Below are positions 9,074 to 18,073 of a DNA stretch of 64,000 nt, in pieces (the stretch's first letter is position 1; each line of letters starts with the position of its first letter). Where the stretch lies: positions 62,001-126,000 of the forward strand of contig NZ_JAHLQJ010000012.1 in assembly GCF_018919145.1 (NCBI RefSeq), read 5' to 3'. Source of the DNA: Paenibacillus brevis. GTDB lineage: Bacteria > Bacillota > Bacilli > Paenibacillales > Paenibacillaceae. The position numbers and the translations under genes are program-made. The notes beneath the pieces are model-generated. The model did not search any database, was not told the origin of the DNA, and saw only the letters and a program-made list of their open reading frames with translations.

Positions 9074-10211
9074 AAATCGATGAAGCAATCTCTCTAGCCC
9101 AGCGGTCGGCGGCAAATATCGTATCCAGATCATCCGCCGAATGATTCGTATGTCTGGACAATGTTTCCTCAATCAAGGATTCAATACGCAAAAACGGGAT
9201 TTCACCGTTCAAAAACCGTGCAACCGCGACTTCATTTGCCGCATTATACACGCTTGGTGCTGTCCCACCTAGTTTACCACATTCATAGGCCATTCTTAAA
9301 CAAGGATAACGCTCCAAATCCATCTCGCGGAAATGAAGCTGTCCTGCCTCTGACAAGGAAAGGCGCTTAGTCTCCGAAGGCCAGCGCTCTGGATAGGTCA
9401 AGGCATATTGAATCGGAACGCGCATGTCCGGATTGCCAAGTTGGGCAATCACGCTGCCGTCACGATATTCAACGAAGGAGTGGACAATACTCTCCGGATG
9501 AAGCAGCACACCGATCTGTTCAAAGTCCATTCCAAACAGCCAATGGGCTTCCATAACTTCCAGTCCTTTGTTGACCATCGTCGCGGAATCAATCGTAATC
9601 TTCGCCCCCATCGACCAATTCGGATGCTTGAGCGCATCCTCCACCGTCACTTGCTGCAATTGCTCGCGGTTCAAATGACGGAAGGATCCGCCGGAGGCAG
9701 TGAGCACAATCCGCTCCACATCGCCAAGACGCTCTCCATTCAAGCACTGAAAGATCGCAGCATGTTCGCTGTCTACCGGCAGCAATGAAACACCCTTTTT
9801 ACGGGCCAGCTCGGTAACCAGATGACCTGCTGTCACCAATGTTTCTTTGTTGGCCAAGGCAATATGCTTTCCCGCATCAATCGCTGCCAGTGTAGACGGA
9901 AGTCCTGCACTGCCTACAATCGCTGTAACCACCGTATCCGCATCGGTCCCCGCTGCCACCTCGGTCAAGCCTTCCTCGCCGTAAAACAGCTCCACTCCAG
10001 CCGGAAGAAAAGGACGCAGCGAATCCGCGGCACCCTTGTCCGCTACAGAAGCTTTTTTCGGCTTGAACAGACGGACTTGCTCCAGAAACAACTCAATATT
10101 TCTACCGGCAGCCAATCCTTCAACAGAAAATTGTCCAGGATGCTGCTCCAGCACGTCCAGCGTTTGGGTACCAATTGAGCCTGTGGAGCCGATTACCGAT
10201 ATCCTTTTCAT
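9072..10211 (-). CDS. dxr: 1-deoxy-D-xylulose 5-phosphate reductoisomerase
   Basis: Converts DXP to 2-C-methyl-D-erythritol 4-phosphate with NADPH, the committed step of the MEP isoprenoid pathway. From the ATG at 10211 the protein has 379 residues, normal for Dxr. Visible motifs are the Rossmann glycine motif ISVIGSTGSIG at the N-terminus, ALANKETLVTAG, the metal/substrate segment PVDSEHAAIFQCL, LTASGGSFR and GAKITIDSATMVNKGLEVMEA. GAGGTG lies 6 nt before this ATG; a GTG three codons upstream overlaps that site and is less likely. Its neighbours cdsA and uppS share the membrane-lipid precursor theme. Confidence 0.97.
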   Translation of the reverse strand: MKRISVIGSTGSIGTQTLDVLEQHPGQFSVEGLAAGRNIELFLEQVRLFKPKKASVADKGAADSLRPFLPAGVELFYGEEGLTEVAAGTDADTVVTAIVGSAGLPSTLAAIDAGKHIALANKETLVTAGHLVTELARKKGVSLLPVDSEHAAIFQCLNGERLGDVERIVLTASGGSFRHLNREQLQQVTVEDALKHPNWSMGAKITIDSATMVNKGLEVMEAHWLFGMDFEQIGVLLHPESIVHSFVEYRDGSVIAQLGNPDMRVPIQYALTYPERWPSETKRLSLSEAGQLHFREMDLERYPCLRMAYECGKLGGTAPSVYNAANEVAVARFLNGEIPFLRIESLIEETLSRHTNHSADDLDTIFAADRWAREIASSI

Positions 10212-10232
10212 CAAGCTCACCTCATCTTGTTA

Positions 10233-11036
10233 TCAGAAAATAGGTAGCAACTGCAAAATATGTACGAACGGAAATACGATAATCCAGCTGTCGCAGCGAT
10301 CGAGTATTCCGCCGTGGCCGGGCAGCAAAGTGCCTGAATCCTTAATTCCATACACTCTTTTATATCCGGATTGAATCAGGTCGCCCATTTGTCCGACTGC
10401 AGCTGCACATAATCCTAACAATAGGGCTTGCCCGATTCCGAGAATACCTCCAGAGAACACGGCAAACAGAATGGCCGCAATTACGGCAGCGACAATGCCT
10501 CCAATTGCTCCTTCAATCGTCTTATTCGGGCTAATTGCAGGCCATAGCTTATGCTTGCCGATCCGCCGTCCGGTGAAATAAGCCCCCGCATCACTGCTCC
10601 AGATGGCCGCCAGCATCAGGAATGTCCAGAACAGCCCATGTCCGTCTGCCGCGCTCCGTGTAACCGCAAGGTAATGAAAACCGATTCCGATATAGACCAT
10701 TCCCAAAAACAGCATGGCCATTTGACCGATCGGGATCTGATTTTTACTGATTACGGTAATTACAAGGAACAGGAACATGAGCAGCCAATAGCTGCGCAGG
10801 AGATCCAGAGGCATCGCGAGCCCGAGGAGATCCCAAGGGAACACAGTGTAGAGAACACCAAGGTAGCCGATCCAAGCTGTTCCCTGGAAGGGGCGGATGC
10901 CGGTCATACGAACGAATTCATAATAACCAATCAGACTCATCAGCAGGACCAATACATGGTACCAGAGTCCGCCCAGCATACAGAGCCCAAGGAAGCCGGC
11001 TCCAGCAACGATTCCAGTAATCATCCTTTGTCTCAA
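10233..11036 (-). CDS. cdsA: Phosphatidate cytidylyltransferase (CDP-diacylglycerol synthase)
   Basis: Integral membrane enzyme that makes CDP-diacylglycerol from phosphatidate and CTP for phospholipid synthesis. The 267-residue protein is built of several hydrophobic helices and ends with the family signature region (SPNKTIEGAIGG ... QMGDLIQSGYKRVYGIKDSG, LPGHGGILDRCDS). The start is the TTG at 11036, 7 nt after AAGGAG. A longer reading from 11183 would overlap most of the uppS 3' end and is rejected. It lies 20 nt downstream of uppS. Confidence 0.95.
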   Translation of the reverse strand: MRQRMITGIVAGAGFLGLCMLGGLWYHVLVLLMSLIGYYEFVRMTGIRPFQGTAWIGYLGVLYTVFPWDLLGLAMPLDLLRSYWLLMFLFLVITVISKNQIPIGQMAMLFLGMVYIGIGFHYLAVTRSAADGHGLFWTFLMLAAIWSSDAGAYFTGRRIGKHKLWPAISPNKTIEGAIGGIVAAVIAAILFAVFSGGILGIGQALLLGLCAAAVGQMGDLIQSGYKRVYGIKDSGTLLPGHGGILDRCDSWIIVFPFVHILQLLPIF

Positions 11037-11056
11037 CTCGCCACTCCTTCCATCCG

Positions 11057-11824
11057 CTAGGATAATCCGCCATATCTCCGGGTGCGTCTTTGATATTCTG
11101 CGACTGCCTCCACAAGCTGCGCGCGTCCGAATTCCGGCCAGTAGAGGTCGGTGAACCACAATTCGCTGTAAGCCGTCTGCCATAACATAAAATTGCTCAG
11201 CCTCAGTTCTCCTCCTGTACGGATCAACAAATCCGGATCAGGCAGGTCTCCGCTAAGCAGGGATGAACCCAGCAGTTGCTCGGTAATGTCCTCCGGCGAT
11301 AAATCGCCTGTTTTCACCTTCTCCGCAATCCCCCGCACGGTTTCCGTAATTTCACGGTGACTTCCATAATTCAATGCAAAATTCAAAATAAGTCCGGTAT
11401 TCTGCTTTGTCCGTTCCATCGCTTCTTCCATGGCAGCAAAGGTATGGGATGGCAGTTCATCTGTATGTCCCATCATCCGAACCTGGACATTCTTCTCAAT
11501 CAATTCTTCAAGTTCAAGCGCAAGAAACTCCTGGGGAAGTGACATCAAATAATCTACTTCTTCCTTGGGACGCTTCCAGTTCTCCGTGGAGAAGGCGTAA
11601 AGGGTCAACACGGAAATTCCGAGTTCATCAGCCGCCATTGTTGCCCGCTTGACTGCCTTCATTCCGTTTCTGTGGCCAACGATACGCGGAAGACCAAGCT
11701 TACGAGCCCATCTTCCATTTCCGTCCATAATGATGGCAACATGCTTCGGTATATTATCAAGGTCGGTTGCCATGGCCTCCGGAGCATTCGCTTTTTTCCG
11801 CCAGGACTTAAATAACTTGATCAT
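11057..11824 (-). CDS. uppS: Undecaprenyl diphosphate synthase (cis-prenyltransferase)
   Basis: Condenses isopentenyl diphosphate units onto farnesyl diphosphate to make the C55 lipid carrier for peptidoglycan and teichoic acid synthesis. The 255 residues show the diphosphate-binding motif HVAIIMDGNGRWA (Asp34), GHRNGM, TLYAFSTENWKRP and DLLIRTGGELRLSNF ... WPEF. The ATG at 11824 has GGAGG 7 nt upstream; a longer reading from 11860 lacks a ribosome site. It sits between frr and cdsA as in other Bacilli. Confidence 0.97.
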   Translation of the reverse strand: MIKLFKSWRKKANAPEAMATDLDNIPKHVAIIMDGNGRWARKLGLPRIVGHRNGMKAVKRATMAADELGISVLTLYAFSTENWKRPKEEVDYLMSLPQEFLALELEELIEKNVQVRMMGHTDELPSHTFAAMEEAMERTKQNTGLILNFALNYGSHREITETVRGIAEKVKTGDLSPEDITEQLLGSSLLSGDLPDPDLLIRTGGELRLSNFMLWQTAYSELWFTDLYWPEFGRAQLVEAVAEYQRRTRRYGGLS

Positions 11825-11848
11825 TATAGTTCCTCCAAGCCGGTGATG

Positions 11849-11882
11849 AAAAAGAGACAAAACCCCACCGTAAAAGGAGGGG
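11849..11882 (-). terminator. Weak intrinsic terminator or attenuator between frr and uppS
   Basis: Minus-strand hairpin CCCCTCC - TTTTAC - GGTGGGG (11876-11882 with 11863-11869), 7 positions with one T-T mismatch, followed by TTTTGTCTCTTTTT. It is 15 nt past the frr stop and would partly uncouple uppS-cdsA from rpsB-tsf-pyrH-frr. Confidence 0.5.
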
Positions 11883-11896
11883 CCGCGTATGATCTC

Positions 11897-12451
11897 TTAA
11901 ACTTCCATGATCTCTTTTTCTTTTCCCGCCAGCACTTTTTCGACTTCCGCAACATATTTATCGGTCGTCTTCTGGATATCTTCCTGGTGTCTGCGTGATT
12001 CATCTTCAGAGATGTCGGTTTTCTCCAACTTCTTGATATCGTCATTGGCATCCCGACGAATGTTCCGGATAGCCACCTTGGCTTCTTCTCCGAATTTCTT
12101 CGTCATCTTCACCAGTTCCACCCTACGCTCCTCTGTTAAAGGAGGGATCGACAGCCGAATCATCGAGCCATCATTAGCCGGAGTAAGTCCCAGATCCGAT
12201 TTCTGAATCGCACGTTCGATTTCGGACAGCGAGGATTTATCCCAAGGCTGAATCATCAAGGTGCGTGAATCCGGCGTGTTAATGTTGGCAAGCTGATTCA
12301 CCGGGGTAGGTGAACCGTAATAATCTACCTGGATCCGGTCAAGCAGCGCAGGCGTTGCTCTTCCTGCACGAAGCGTCGCAAGATCTCGTTTAAGTGCCTG
12401 GATCGCTTTATCCATGCGCTCTTCAGCATGTTGTTTGATCGTTTGTGGCAT
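11897..12451 (-). CDS. frr: Ribosome recycling factor
   Basis: Splits post-termination ribosomes together with EF-G. The 184 residues are of normal length and show the family segments [45 protein letters not shown] and a charged C-terminal helix. The ATG at 12451 follows the pyrH stop with no gap (TAA then ATG), so translation is probably coupled. Confidence 0.98.
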   Translation of the reverse strand: MPQTIKQHAEERMDKAIQALKRDLATLRAGRATPALLDRIQVDYYGSPTPVNQLANINTPDSRTLMIQPWDKSSLSEIERAIQKSDLGLTPANDGSMIRLSIPPLTEERRVELVKMTKKFGEEAKVAIRNIRRDANDDIKKLEKTDISEDESRRHQEDIQKTTDKYVAEVEKVLAGKEKEIMEV

Positions 12452-13259
<808 letters not shown>

Positions 13260-13304
13260 ATCTATTCAAACGTTTAGTTTGTTCGTTTGCAGTTAGCTTC
13301 TAAA

Positions 13305-13955
13305 TTATTGCTTCACTTGGGACATAACTTCTTCTACGAAGTTGTCCACTTTCTTCTCAAGGCCTTCGCCCAGCTCATAACGAACAAAACGACGGATGGA
13401 GATATTTTCGCCAATCGCACTGATTTTTTCATTTACCAGAGCAGAGATAGTCTTGTCTGGGTCCTTAACGAAGGTTTGCTCCAGCAAGCAGAACTCTTCA
13501 TAGTATTTACCGATGCGGCCTTCAACCATTTTTTCAACGATTTTTTCAGGCTTGCCTTCGTTCAGCGCTTGTGCCTTCAGGATTTCCTTCTCCTTCTCGA
13601 TTTCATCTTGAGGAACTTCCTCACGACGAACATAACGAGGGCTCATCGCAGCGATATGCATAGCTACGTCACGAGCAAAATCCTTGAATTGATCTGTCTT
13701 TGCCACGAAGTCTGTTTCGCAGTTGATTTCAACCAATACGCCGATACGGCCTCCGGCATGAATGTAAGACTCGACAACGCCTTCAGTTGCAACGCGGCCA
13801 GCCTTGTTCGCTGCAGCTGCCAGACCTTTCTCGCGAAGGATCTCAGAAGCCTTTGCCAGGTCTCCATTTGCTTCTTCCAACGCTTTTTTACAATCAAGCA
13901 TCCCTGCGCCTGTTTTTTCACGTAGCTCTTTTACCGCTTTTGCATCTACTGCCAT
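13305..13955 (-). CDS. tsf: Translation elongation factor Ts
   Basis: Guanine nucleotide exchange factor for EF-Tu. The 216 residues start [20 protein letters not shown] and contain the family signatures ([40 protein letters not shown]). The length matches the short Gram-positive type, without the long C-terminal module of E. coli EF-Ts. GGAGGT lies 9 nt before the ATG. It follows rpsB. Confidence 0.98.
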   Translation of the reverse strand: MAVDAKAVKELREKTGAGMLDCKKALEEANGDLAKASEILREKGLAAAANKAGRVATEGVVESYIHAGGRIGVLVEINCETDFVAKTDQFKDFARDVAMHIAAMSPRYVRREEVPQDEIEKEKEILKAQALNEGKPEKIVEKMVEGRIGKYYEEFCLLEQTFVKDPDKTISALVNEKISAIGENISIRRFVRYELGEGLEKKVDNFVEEVMSQVKQ

Positions 13956-13993
13956 ATTGTATTAACCTCCATAATAAGTATAGTCTATTCATC

Positions 13994-14041
13994 TTAAAAA
14001 AAGGGCAGTGAGAGGTTTGACACCTACCAACCACCCTTTTT
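13994..14041 (-). terminator. Hairpin with U-tract between rpsB and tsf
   Basis: On the minus strand AAAAAGGGTGG pairs imperfectly with CACTGCCCTTTTTTT, around an inner AGGT-GTCAA-ACCT hairpin. It lies in the 120-nt gap and probably sets the rpsB to tsf ratio rather than being a complete stop. Confidence 0.55.
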
Positions 14042-14074
14042 CATTTAATTCATAACCTATGTCGAGTTACAGCA

Positions 14075-14773
14075 TTAAGCTGTAGTTTGCTCACCTTGGT
14101 TAGCTTCGATTACAGCGTCAGCCATTTTGCCGGTTAACAGCTTAACAGCACGGATCGCATCATCGTTGCCTGGAATTACATAGTCGATTTCATCCGGATC
14201 GCAGTTCGTATCAACGATACCAACGATAGGGATGCCCAATTTGCGGGCTTCCGCAACCGCAATACGTTCCTTGCGGGGATCGATTACGAACAGAGCGCTT
14301 GGAAGACCCTTCATGTTCTTAATCCCGCCGAGGAATTTCTCAAGACGATCTTTCTCTTTACGGAGAATGATAACTTCTTTCTTAGGCAGAACGGCGAAAG
14401 TACCGTCTTCTTCCCAAGTTTCCAGTTGCTTGAGGCGGTCGATCCGCTTTTGAATGGTTTGGAAGTTAGTCAGCGTACCGCCGAGCCAACGTTGGTTGAT
14501 GTAGAATTGACCAGCGCGCTCAGCTTCTTCCTTCACGGAATCTTGAGCTTGCTTCTTCGTGCCAACGAACAGGATAGTTCCGTTGTCTTCAGCTACACTC
14601 TTAACGAAGTTATAAGCCTCTTCCACTTTCTTGACCGTCTTTTGCAGGTCAATAATGTAAATACCGTTTCTTTCTGTGAAGATATAACGATCCATTTTCG
14701 GATTCCAACGACGTGTTTGGTGTCCGAAGTGAACGCCTGCTTCAAGCAGTTGTTTCATGGAGATTACTGCCAT
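14075..14773 (-). CDS. rpsB: 30S ribosomal protein S2
   Basis: Component of the small subunit. The 232-residue sequence begins [20 protein letters not shown] and includes [35 protein letters not shown] and the C-terminal [13 protein letters not shown], all typical of S2. The ATG at 14773 has GGAGGT 8 nt upstream; the GTG two codons earlier is part of the ribosome-site region and is rejected. Expressed from its own promoter at 14897-14925 after a structured ~115-nt leader. Confidence 0.98.
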   Translation of the reverse strand: MAVISMKQLLEAGVHFGHQTRRWNPKMDRYIFTERNGIYIIDLQKTVKKVEEAYNFVKSVAEDNGTILFVGTKKQAQDSVKEEAERAGQFYINQRWLGGTLTNFQTIQKRIDRLKQLETWEEDGTFAVLPKKEVIILRKEKDRLEKFLGGIKNMKGLPSALFVIDPRKERIAVAEARKLGIPIVGIVDTNCDPDEIDYVIPGNDDAIRAVKLLTGKMADAVIEANQGEQTTA

Positions 14774-14890
14774 CTTCACGCACCTCCTAGTTTGGTTTTA
14801 TTTGATGCTTCCTCCGCCGGATTCACCTTCCGTGAAGACTCCTACCTGGAGCACCCTTCCCGAAATCAGCCAGCGTGCGTTATAACACCG
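14774..14890 (-). promoter_or_regulatory. Structured 5' leader of rpsB (candidate S2 autoregulatory site)
   Basis: Between the predicted transcription start (~14890) and the rpsB ATG lie ~115 nt with several short helices readable by eye: TTCAC-CGGAAG-GTGAA type and CTCC-AGGTA-GGAG. Ribosomal protein operons in Bacillota often carry such leaders as feedback sites. I cannot match this one to a named RNA family from sequence alone. Confidence 0.35.
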
Positions 14891-14896
14891 TCAATT

Positions 14897-14925
14897 AATA
14901 TACCATAACTGAAATAGCGATGCAA
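14897..14925 (-). promoter_or_regulatory. Sigma-A promoter of rpsB-tsf
   Basis: Minus strand TTGCAT (14925-14920) and TATATT (14902-14897) with an exact 17-nt spacer, in the gap between the end of the flagellar operon and rpsB. Confidence 0.8.
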
Positions 14926-14947
14926 CAATTGAAATCATGTTGCTTAG

Positions 14948-14985
14948 TAAACAGAGAAGCCCCTGAAATCAGGAGCTTCTCTGTT
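14948..14985 (-). terminator. Terminator ending the fla/che operon
   Basis: An 11-bp perfect stem (AACAGAGAAGC, 14985-14975, with its complement 14960-14950) is extended inward by CCTGA-TT-TCAGG. It overlaps the last gene's stop codon and is followed by TTTACT. The U-run is short, but the stem is long and the position between operon end and rpsB promoter fits. Confidence 0.65.
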
Positions 14986-15583
14986 AATTATTGCTTGAAT
15001 TGGATGCTTTAGAAGGCGACAGCTTCTTGATAATCGAGGCATAATCCTCACCGGCAAGGAACTGATAGGTTCCTGCGCGCACCGTATAATTGATCTTCTG
15101 GGCATTTGCCTGCTTTAGAAATTCAGCCTTATCGCTAATAACGCCGGCACGCAGCAGCCCGTCAGCAACTCCGGAAAGTGTCGTGCCGCCAGAAATCTTA
15201 TATTCGATATAAGAGCCTTGATTAGCCAAATCCTCCATTAAACCGGATTCCACACTGCCCGTTCCATCGTTTTCATCTTCTGTGGACGGCGACGACGGAG
15301 AAACCGGGGATTCCGGCGAGTCTGGATCTGCTACGGATGGTACGTCCCTATCCGGTTGAAGCTCTGAGCCCAGCTGCTCTTGAGCTTTCCATTCTTCTTT
15401 GGTCATTAGCTCTTCATGCTCCCCGACTACCTTCAGATCTAATAACGCTGCCGCGCGTTCAACCTCTTCACGGGTTTGAGCCTTGTTAAAACTGCCTTGG
15501 CCAAGCAGCATCAGTTGAAGTAGAAGCGCACCGGCAATGAGCCCAGCACCCAAGCCAAGCATAAAGCTGCGGTTACGGATCAT
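14984..15583 (-). CDS. Membrane-anchored protein with MltG/YceG-type LysM-like domain, no catalytic domain
   Basis: 199 residues: one N-terminal membrane helix (residues ~8-28), a charged region, a Pro/Ser/Asp-rich linker (~85-110) and a C-terminal module ending SIIKKLSPSKA. That module (YIEYKISGGTTLSGVADGLL ... VISDKAEFL ... VRAGTYQFLAGEDYASII) resembles the LysM-like domain at the front of the endolytic transglycosylase MltG. The MltG catalytic domain is absent, so enzymatic activity is not expected; wall or glycan binding is inference. The ATG overlaps the swrB stop (ATGA) and has GGAGG upstream, so it is the last gene of the flagellar operon. Confidence 0.75.
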   Translation of the reverse strand: MIRNRSFMLGLGAGLIAGALLLQLMLLGQGSFNKAQTREEVERAAALLDLKVVGEHEELMTKEEWKAQEQLGSELQPDRDVPSVADPDSPESPVSPSSPSTEDENDGTGSVESGLMEDLANQGSYIEYKISGGTTLSGVADGLLRAGVISDKAEFLKQANAQKINYTVRAGTYQFLAGEDYASIIKKLSPSKASNSSNN

Positions 15584-16224
15584 TGCGAGTCCTCCTTCTT
15601 AGCAAGCTGAAGGATAAGTTGCACTTCGCCCCGCTGAATTCCGACAGCCTTTGCGATCATATCCAATGACTTTCCTTGAGCATACAGCTCGAACAATTCT
15701 GCATATCGCTCACGAACAGTTGGATTATTGATCTCTTGCGGCTCTTCCTCAGGAACAGTCTCTTCAATGATCTCTAGCACAGGAGCAGCCTCGGAAAATG
15801 CGTCCCCAATGGCCGCAGAAGGAACGATTGGAGCAATACTGGCCGGTTCGGGCTGTAAATAAGGATTCCCTTCTACGACCTTCGTTGACACTGTATTAAC
15901 GCTAAGCTCCAGATCTCCTAGCTTTACTCCATTTTCCCGGGAAGCCAGTTCAACCTCATTTAGACGTTGCCGAAGCTCCACAAGCTGTTCCTGTTGAGAC
16001 AGTTGCTTCGCTGCGAAATCCTGCTTCATTTGGGATACGAGATCAATCAATTCATTATTTTCCTTTTCAATTTCCGCCATATACTGTTCCAGGGTAGCTT
16101 CAACTTCTTCGTGTCCGCCTCGTCCAGGCTTGGCCGAATCACTTCGTGCAGGAAGCATGAACGCATAAAGGAGTGCTGCTGCGCCCAACAGAACGATATA
16201 GAACCAGGGTTCTCCAAATGACAA
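15580..16224 (-). CDS. swrB: SwrB-like swarming/flagellar assembly protein
   Basis: In B. subtilis SwrB (YlxL) lies between sigD and rpsB and helps activate the flagellar export apparatus. This protein holds a matching position and architecture: an N-terminal membrane helix (FYIVLLGAAALLYAFML), a coiled coil (~residues 35-105), a variable linker, and a C-terminal helix-turn-helix-like segment (YAELFELYAQGKSLDMIAKA, VGIQRGEVQLILQLA). It has 214 residues from a TTG at 16224, 6 nt after AGGTGAGG; the GTG at 16236 overlaps that site. Assignment rests on position and layout more than on strong sequence identity. Confidence 0.75.
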   Translation of the reverse strand: MSFGEPWFYIVLLGAAALLYAFMLPARSDSAKPGRGGHEEVEATLEQYMAEIEKENNELIDLVSQMKQDFAAKQLSQQEQLVELRQRLNEVELASRENGVKLGDLELSVNTVSTKVVEGNPYLQPEPASIAPIVPSAAIGDAFSEAAPVLEIIEETVPEEEPQEINNPTVRERYAELFELYAQGKSLDMIAKAVGIQRGEVQLILQLAKKEDSQ

Positions 16225-16269
16225 TACGATCCTCACCTTTGGTGTAATAATATATGTAGTACAACGACG

Positions 16270-16587
16270 TTACAACGAGAAGTCAATATGCTTTCCCTTA
16301 AACGGATGAGCAGCAGGGCGATCCTTGCTCTGTTCTTCCTCTTGTTCCTCGGCATGGGCTTGACCTTGGTGTTGTCCCGACTGCTGGCCCTCTCTCTTGA
16401 CTGTCGTATTCTGCGCGCTCTCATCGACTCCGGTGCTGCGCTGCCGCTGATGTTCCTGATGCTTCAATTGTTCTGCAGATAACATATTCTGCTCGATGGC
16501 CGGACGCTGCTGTGCATCCTGCTGAACCCGGCCCGCTTCCCCGGTTCTCGGGACTGCTATTTGCATCTCGACAGCCTTCAGGTTCAT
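16270..16587 (-). CDS. Small conserved Gln/Glu-rich protein of the flagellar operon, unknown function
   Basis: 105 residues, starting MNLKAVEMQIAVPRTGEAGR. I recall this N-terminal pattern (Q-I-A-x-PRT) from short uncharacterised proteins in flagellar operons of other Bacillota, which supports a real gene. After residue ~25 it is low-complexity, rich in Gln, Glu, His and Arg, and ends in HPFKGKHIDFSL. It is probably cytosolic, with no signal or membrane segment. The ATG has GAGGTG 5 nt upstream. It lies between fapA and swrB, on the same strand, with short gaps. Confidence 0.7.
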   Translation of the reverse strand: MNLKAVEMQIAVPRTGEAGRVQQDAQQRPAIEQNMLSAEQLKHQEHQRQRSTGVDESAQNTTVKREGQQSGQHQGQAHAEEQEEEQSKDRPAAHPFKGKHIDFSL

Positions 16588-16619
16588 AAAATCACCTCAT
16601 CGATTGAGCTATTTAGCGG

Positions 16620-18029
16620 TTAGACATAAGACGACATTCCAATGTCACCTTCACTAAAGTAGAAGGACATTCTCGAAATCGGTTCCTTGACATATTTGGT
16701 ATATCTTCCGATTGCGATTTTAGAGCCGCCATAGATCATTTTGAGCACCTCAACCCGGGCCCGTCCCGTATCTTCAAGAGCTTTTTCTATCGTGAGAATC
16801 CGTTCCTTGATCTCGCCCAATTCCAATTGCTGCGATTTCTTTGTTAATCCTAGCTTGGACCGCATCTCAACCTTATCGGGGGTTAGACGGCCCGTCGATG
16901 CAAGCTGATCCAACAATGCAAGCGCCTTCTCACTTTTGTCTAAATTCATCATAGTATCCTTTAACTGAACCCGAAGATCGTTTAATTCATTGCGAAGCTC
17001 AGGCAGCACCCCGACTTCAATTGAAGTCATTGTGGACATGGGATTACCGATGATACGAGCCGTAACCTTCTCGCCCGCTTGAATATTCCCTCCGACTATC
17101 AGGCCCTTTGTTCCACTGCAAATGACATCCCGGGTTGCACGAATATTGGAATGCATAATGCTTTGGGTAACGATGACATCTTCACCGGCAATGACATTTC
17201 CGTCTTGAATAAATGAACTCTTGACTGTCTTACCAGCTTTAACAAGTCCCTTGTTATACCCGATAATTCCTCCGGTAATTTCGATCGAACCTTCGGAATA
17301 AAGCTCTGCTCCCTCTACGCCGCCTATAACACGAATATCCCCGGAAGCGTTGACTTTAAAACCTGTCAAGACATTCCCGCGGATGACAACTGTACCGACA
17401 AAATCAATGTTCCCAGTACTATAGTCCACATTCCCGTTAACTTCATATACTGGAAAAACATTCAGTTTCCCCTTATCTGTCAGTGTAACCAGCCCATCAA
17501 TAGCTGCATAAGCTGCATTTTGTTCCGGGTTTAGCACTACGTTCTTACCCAGTTTCAACAGCGCAGGTTTACCAGGTTTATGGGCAATTTGCTCCCCGGT
17601 AACGGCTTGCCCTGCTCTGCCCGGAGAAGGAGGCAATAATTCTGCAATCAGTTGCCCCCGTCGAACATTATTCAATCGGTTGACATCTTTAAAATCGACG
17701 ATGCCATCGTCATTTTCTGTTGGTTTATGATGGTGGTCATCTTCAAGCGGGACGGAATAACGGATCCTTCCGTTCTCGCCATCTTGTGGTTCAACACCTA
17801 TCGCAATCGGCGTCTTACTATAAAAGTACTCCTTCGGGTTCAAGACAAATCGCCTTACAATATCCTCCTGAATCCCATATTTAACCCCCTGCGCCTGCAA
17901 AAAACTTCGAAAAACTTCAGCCGTGCATGAGAAGTTCTCATCTTTCACAATAAATTGTAGATAAGCGATGGTCCGGTCCTCATTTACTGTCACACTTAGA
18001 ATTTGAGCAAGGTCCTCCAACATTTCCAT
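16620..18029 (-). CDS. FapA family protein (DUF342, flagellar assembly protein A)
   Basis: 469 residues with the DUF342/FapA layout: an N-terminal region with GRIRYSVPLEDDHHH, the conserved DFKDVNRLNNVRRGQLIAEL segment, PSPGRAGQAVTGE, a right-handed beta-helix-like repeat region (~200-340; GNVDYSTGNIDFVGTVVIRG and similar) and a coiled coil (~340-420). In Vibrio, FapA acts in polar flagellar assembly; in Bacillota its role is not settled. The ATG at 18029 has GGAGG 8 nt upstream. It follows sigD by 44 nt. Confidence 0.9.
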   Translation of the reverse strand: MEMLEDLAQILSVTVNEDRTIAYLQFIVKDENFSCTAEVFRSFLQAQGVKYGIQEDIVRRFVLNPKEYFYSKTPIAIGVEPQDGENGRIRYSVPLEDDHHHKPTENDDGIVDFKDVNRLNNVRRGQLIAELLPPSPGRAGQAVTGEQIAHKPGKPALLKLGKNVVLNPEQNAAYAAIDGLVTLTDKGKLNVFPVYEVNGNVDYSTGNIDFVGTVVIRGNVLTGFKVNASGDIRVIGGVEGAELYSEGSIEITGGIIGYNKGLVKAGKTVKSSFIQDGNVIAGEDVIVTQSIMHSNIRATRDVICSGTKGLIVGGNIQAGEKVTARIIGNPMSTMTSIEVGVLPELRNELNDLRVQLKDTMMNLDKSEKALALLDQLASTGRLTPDKVEMRSKLGLTKKSQQLELGEIKERILTIEKALEDTGRARVEVLKMIYGGSKIAIGRYTKYVKEPISRMSFYFSEGDIGMSSYV

Positions 18030-18073
18030 GAAGTATTCCTCCCTCCACCAGAATGGTCAAAAATAGAAGCTCA

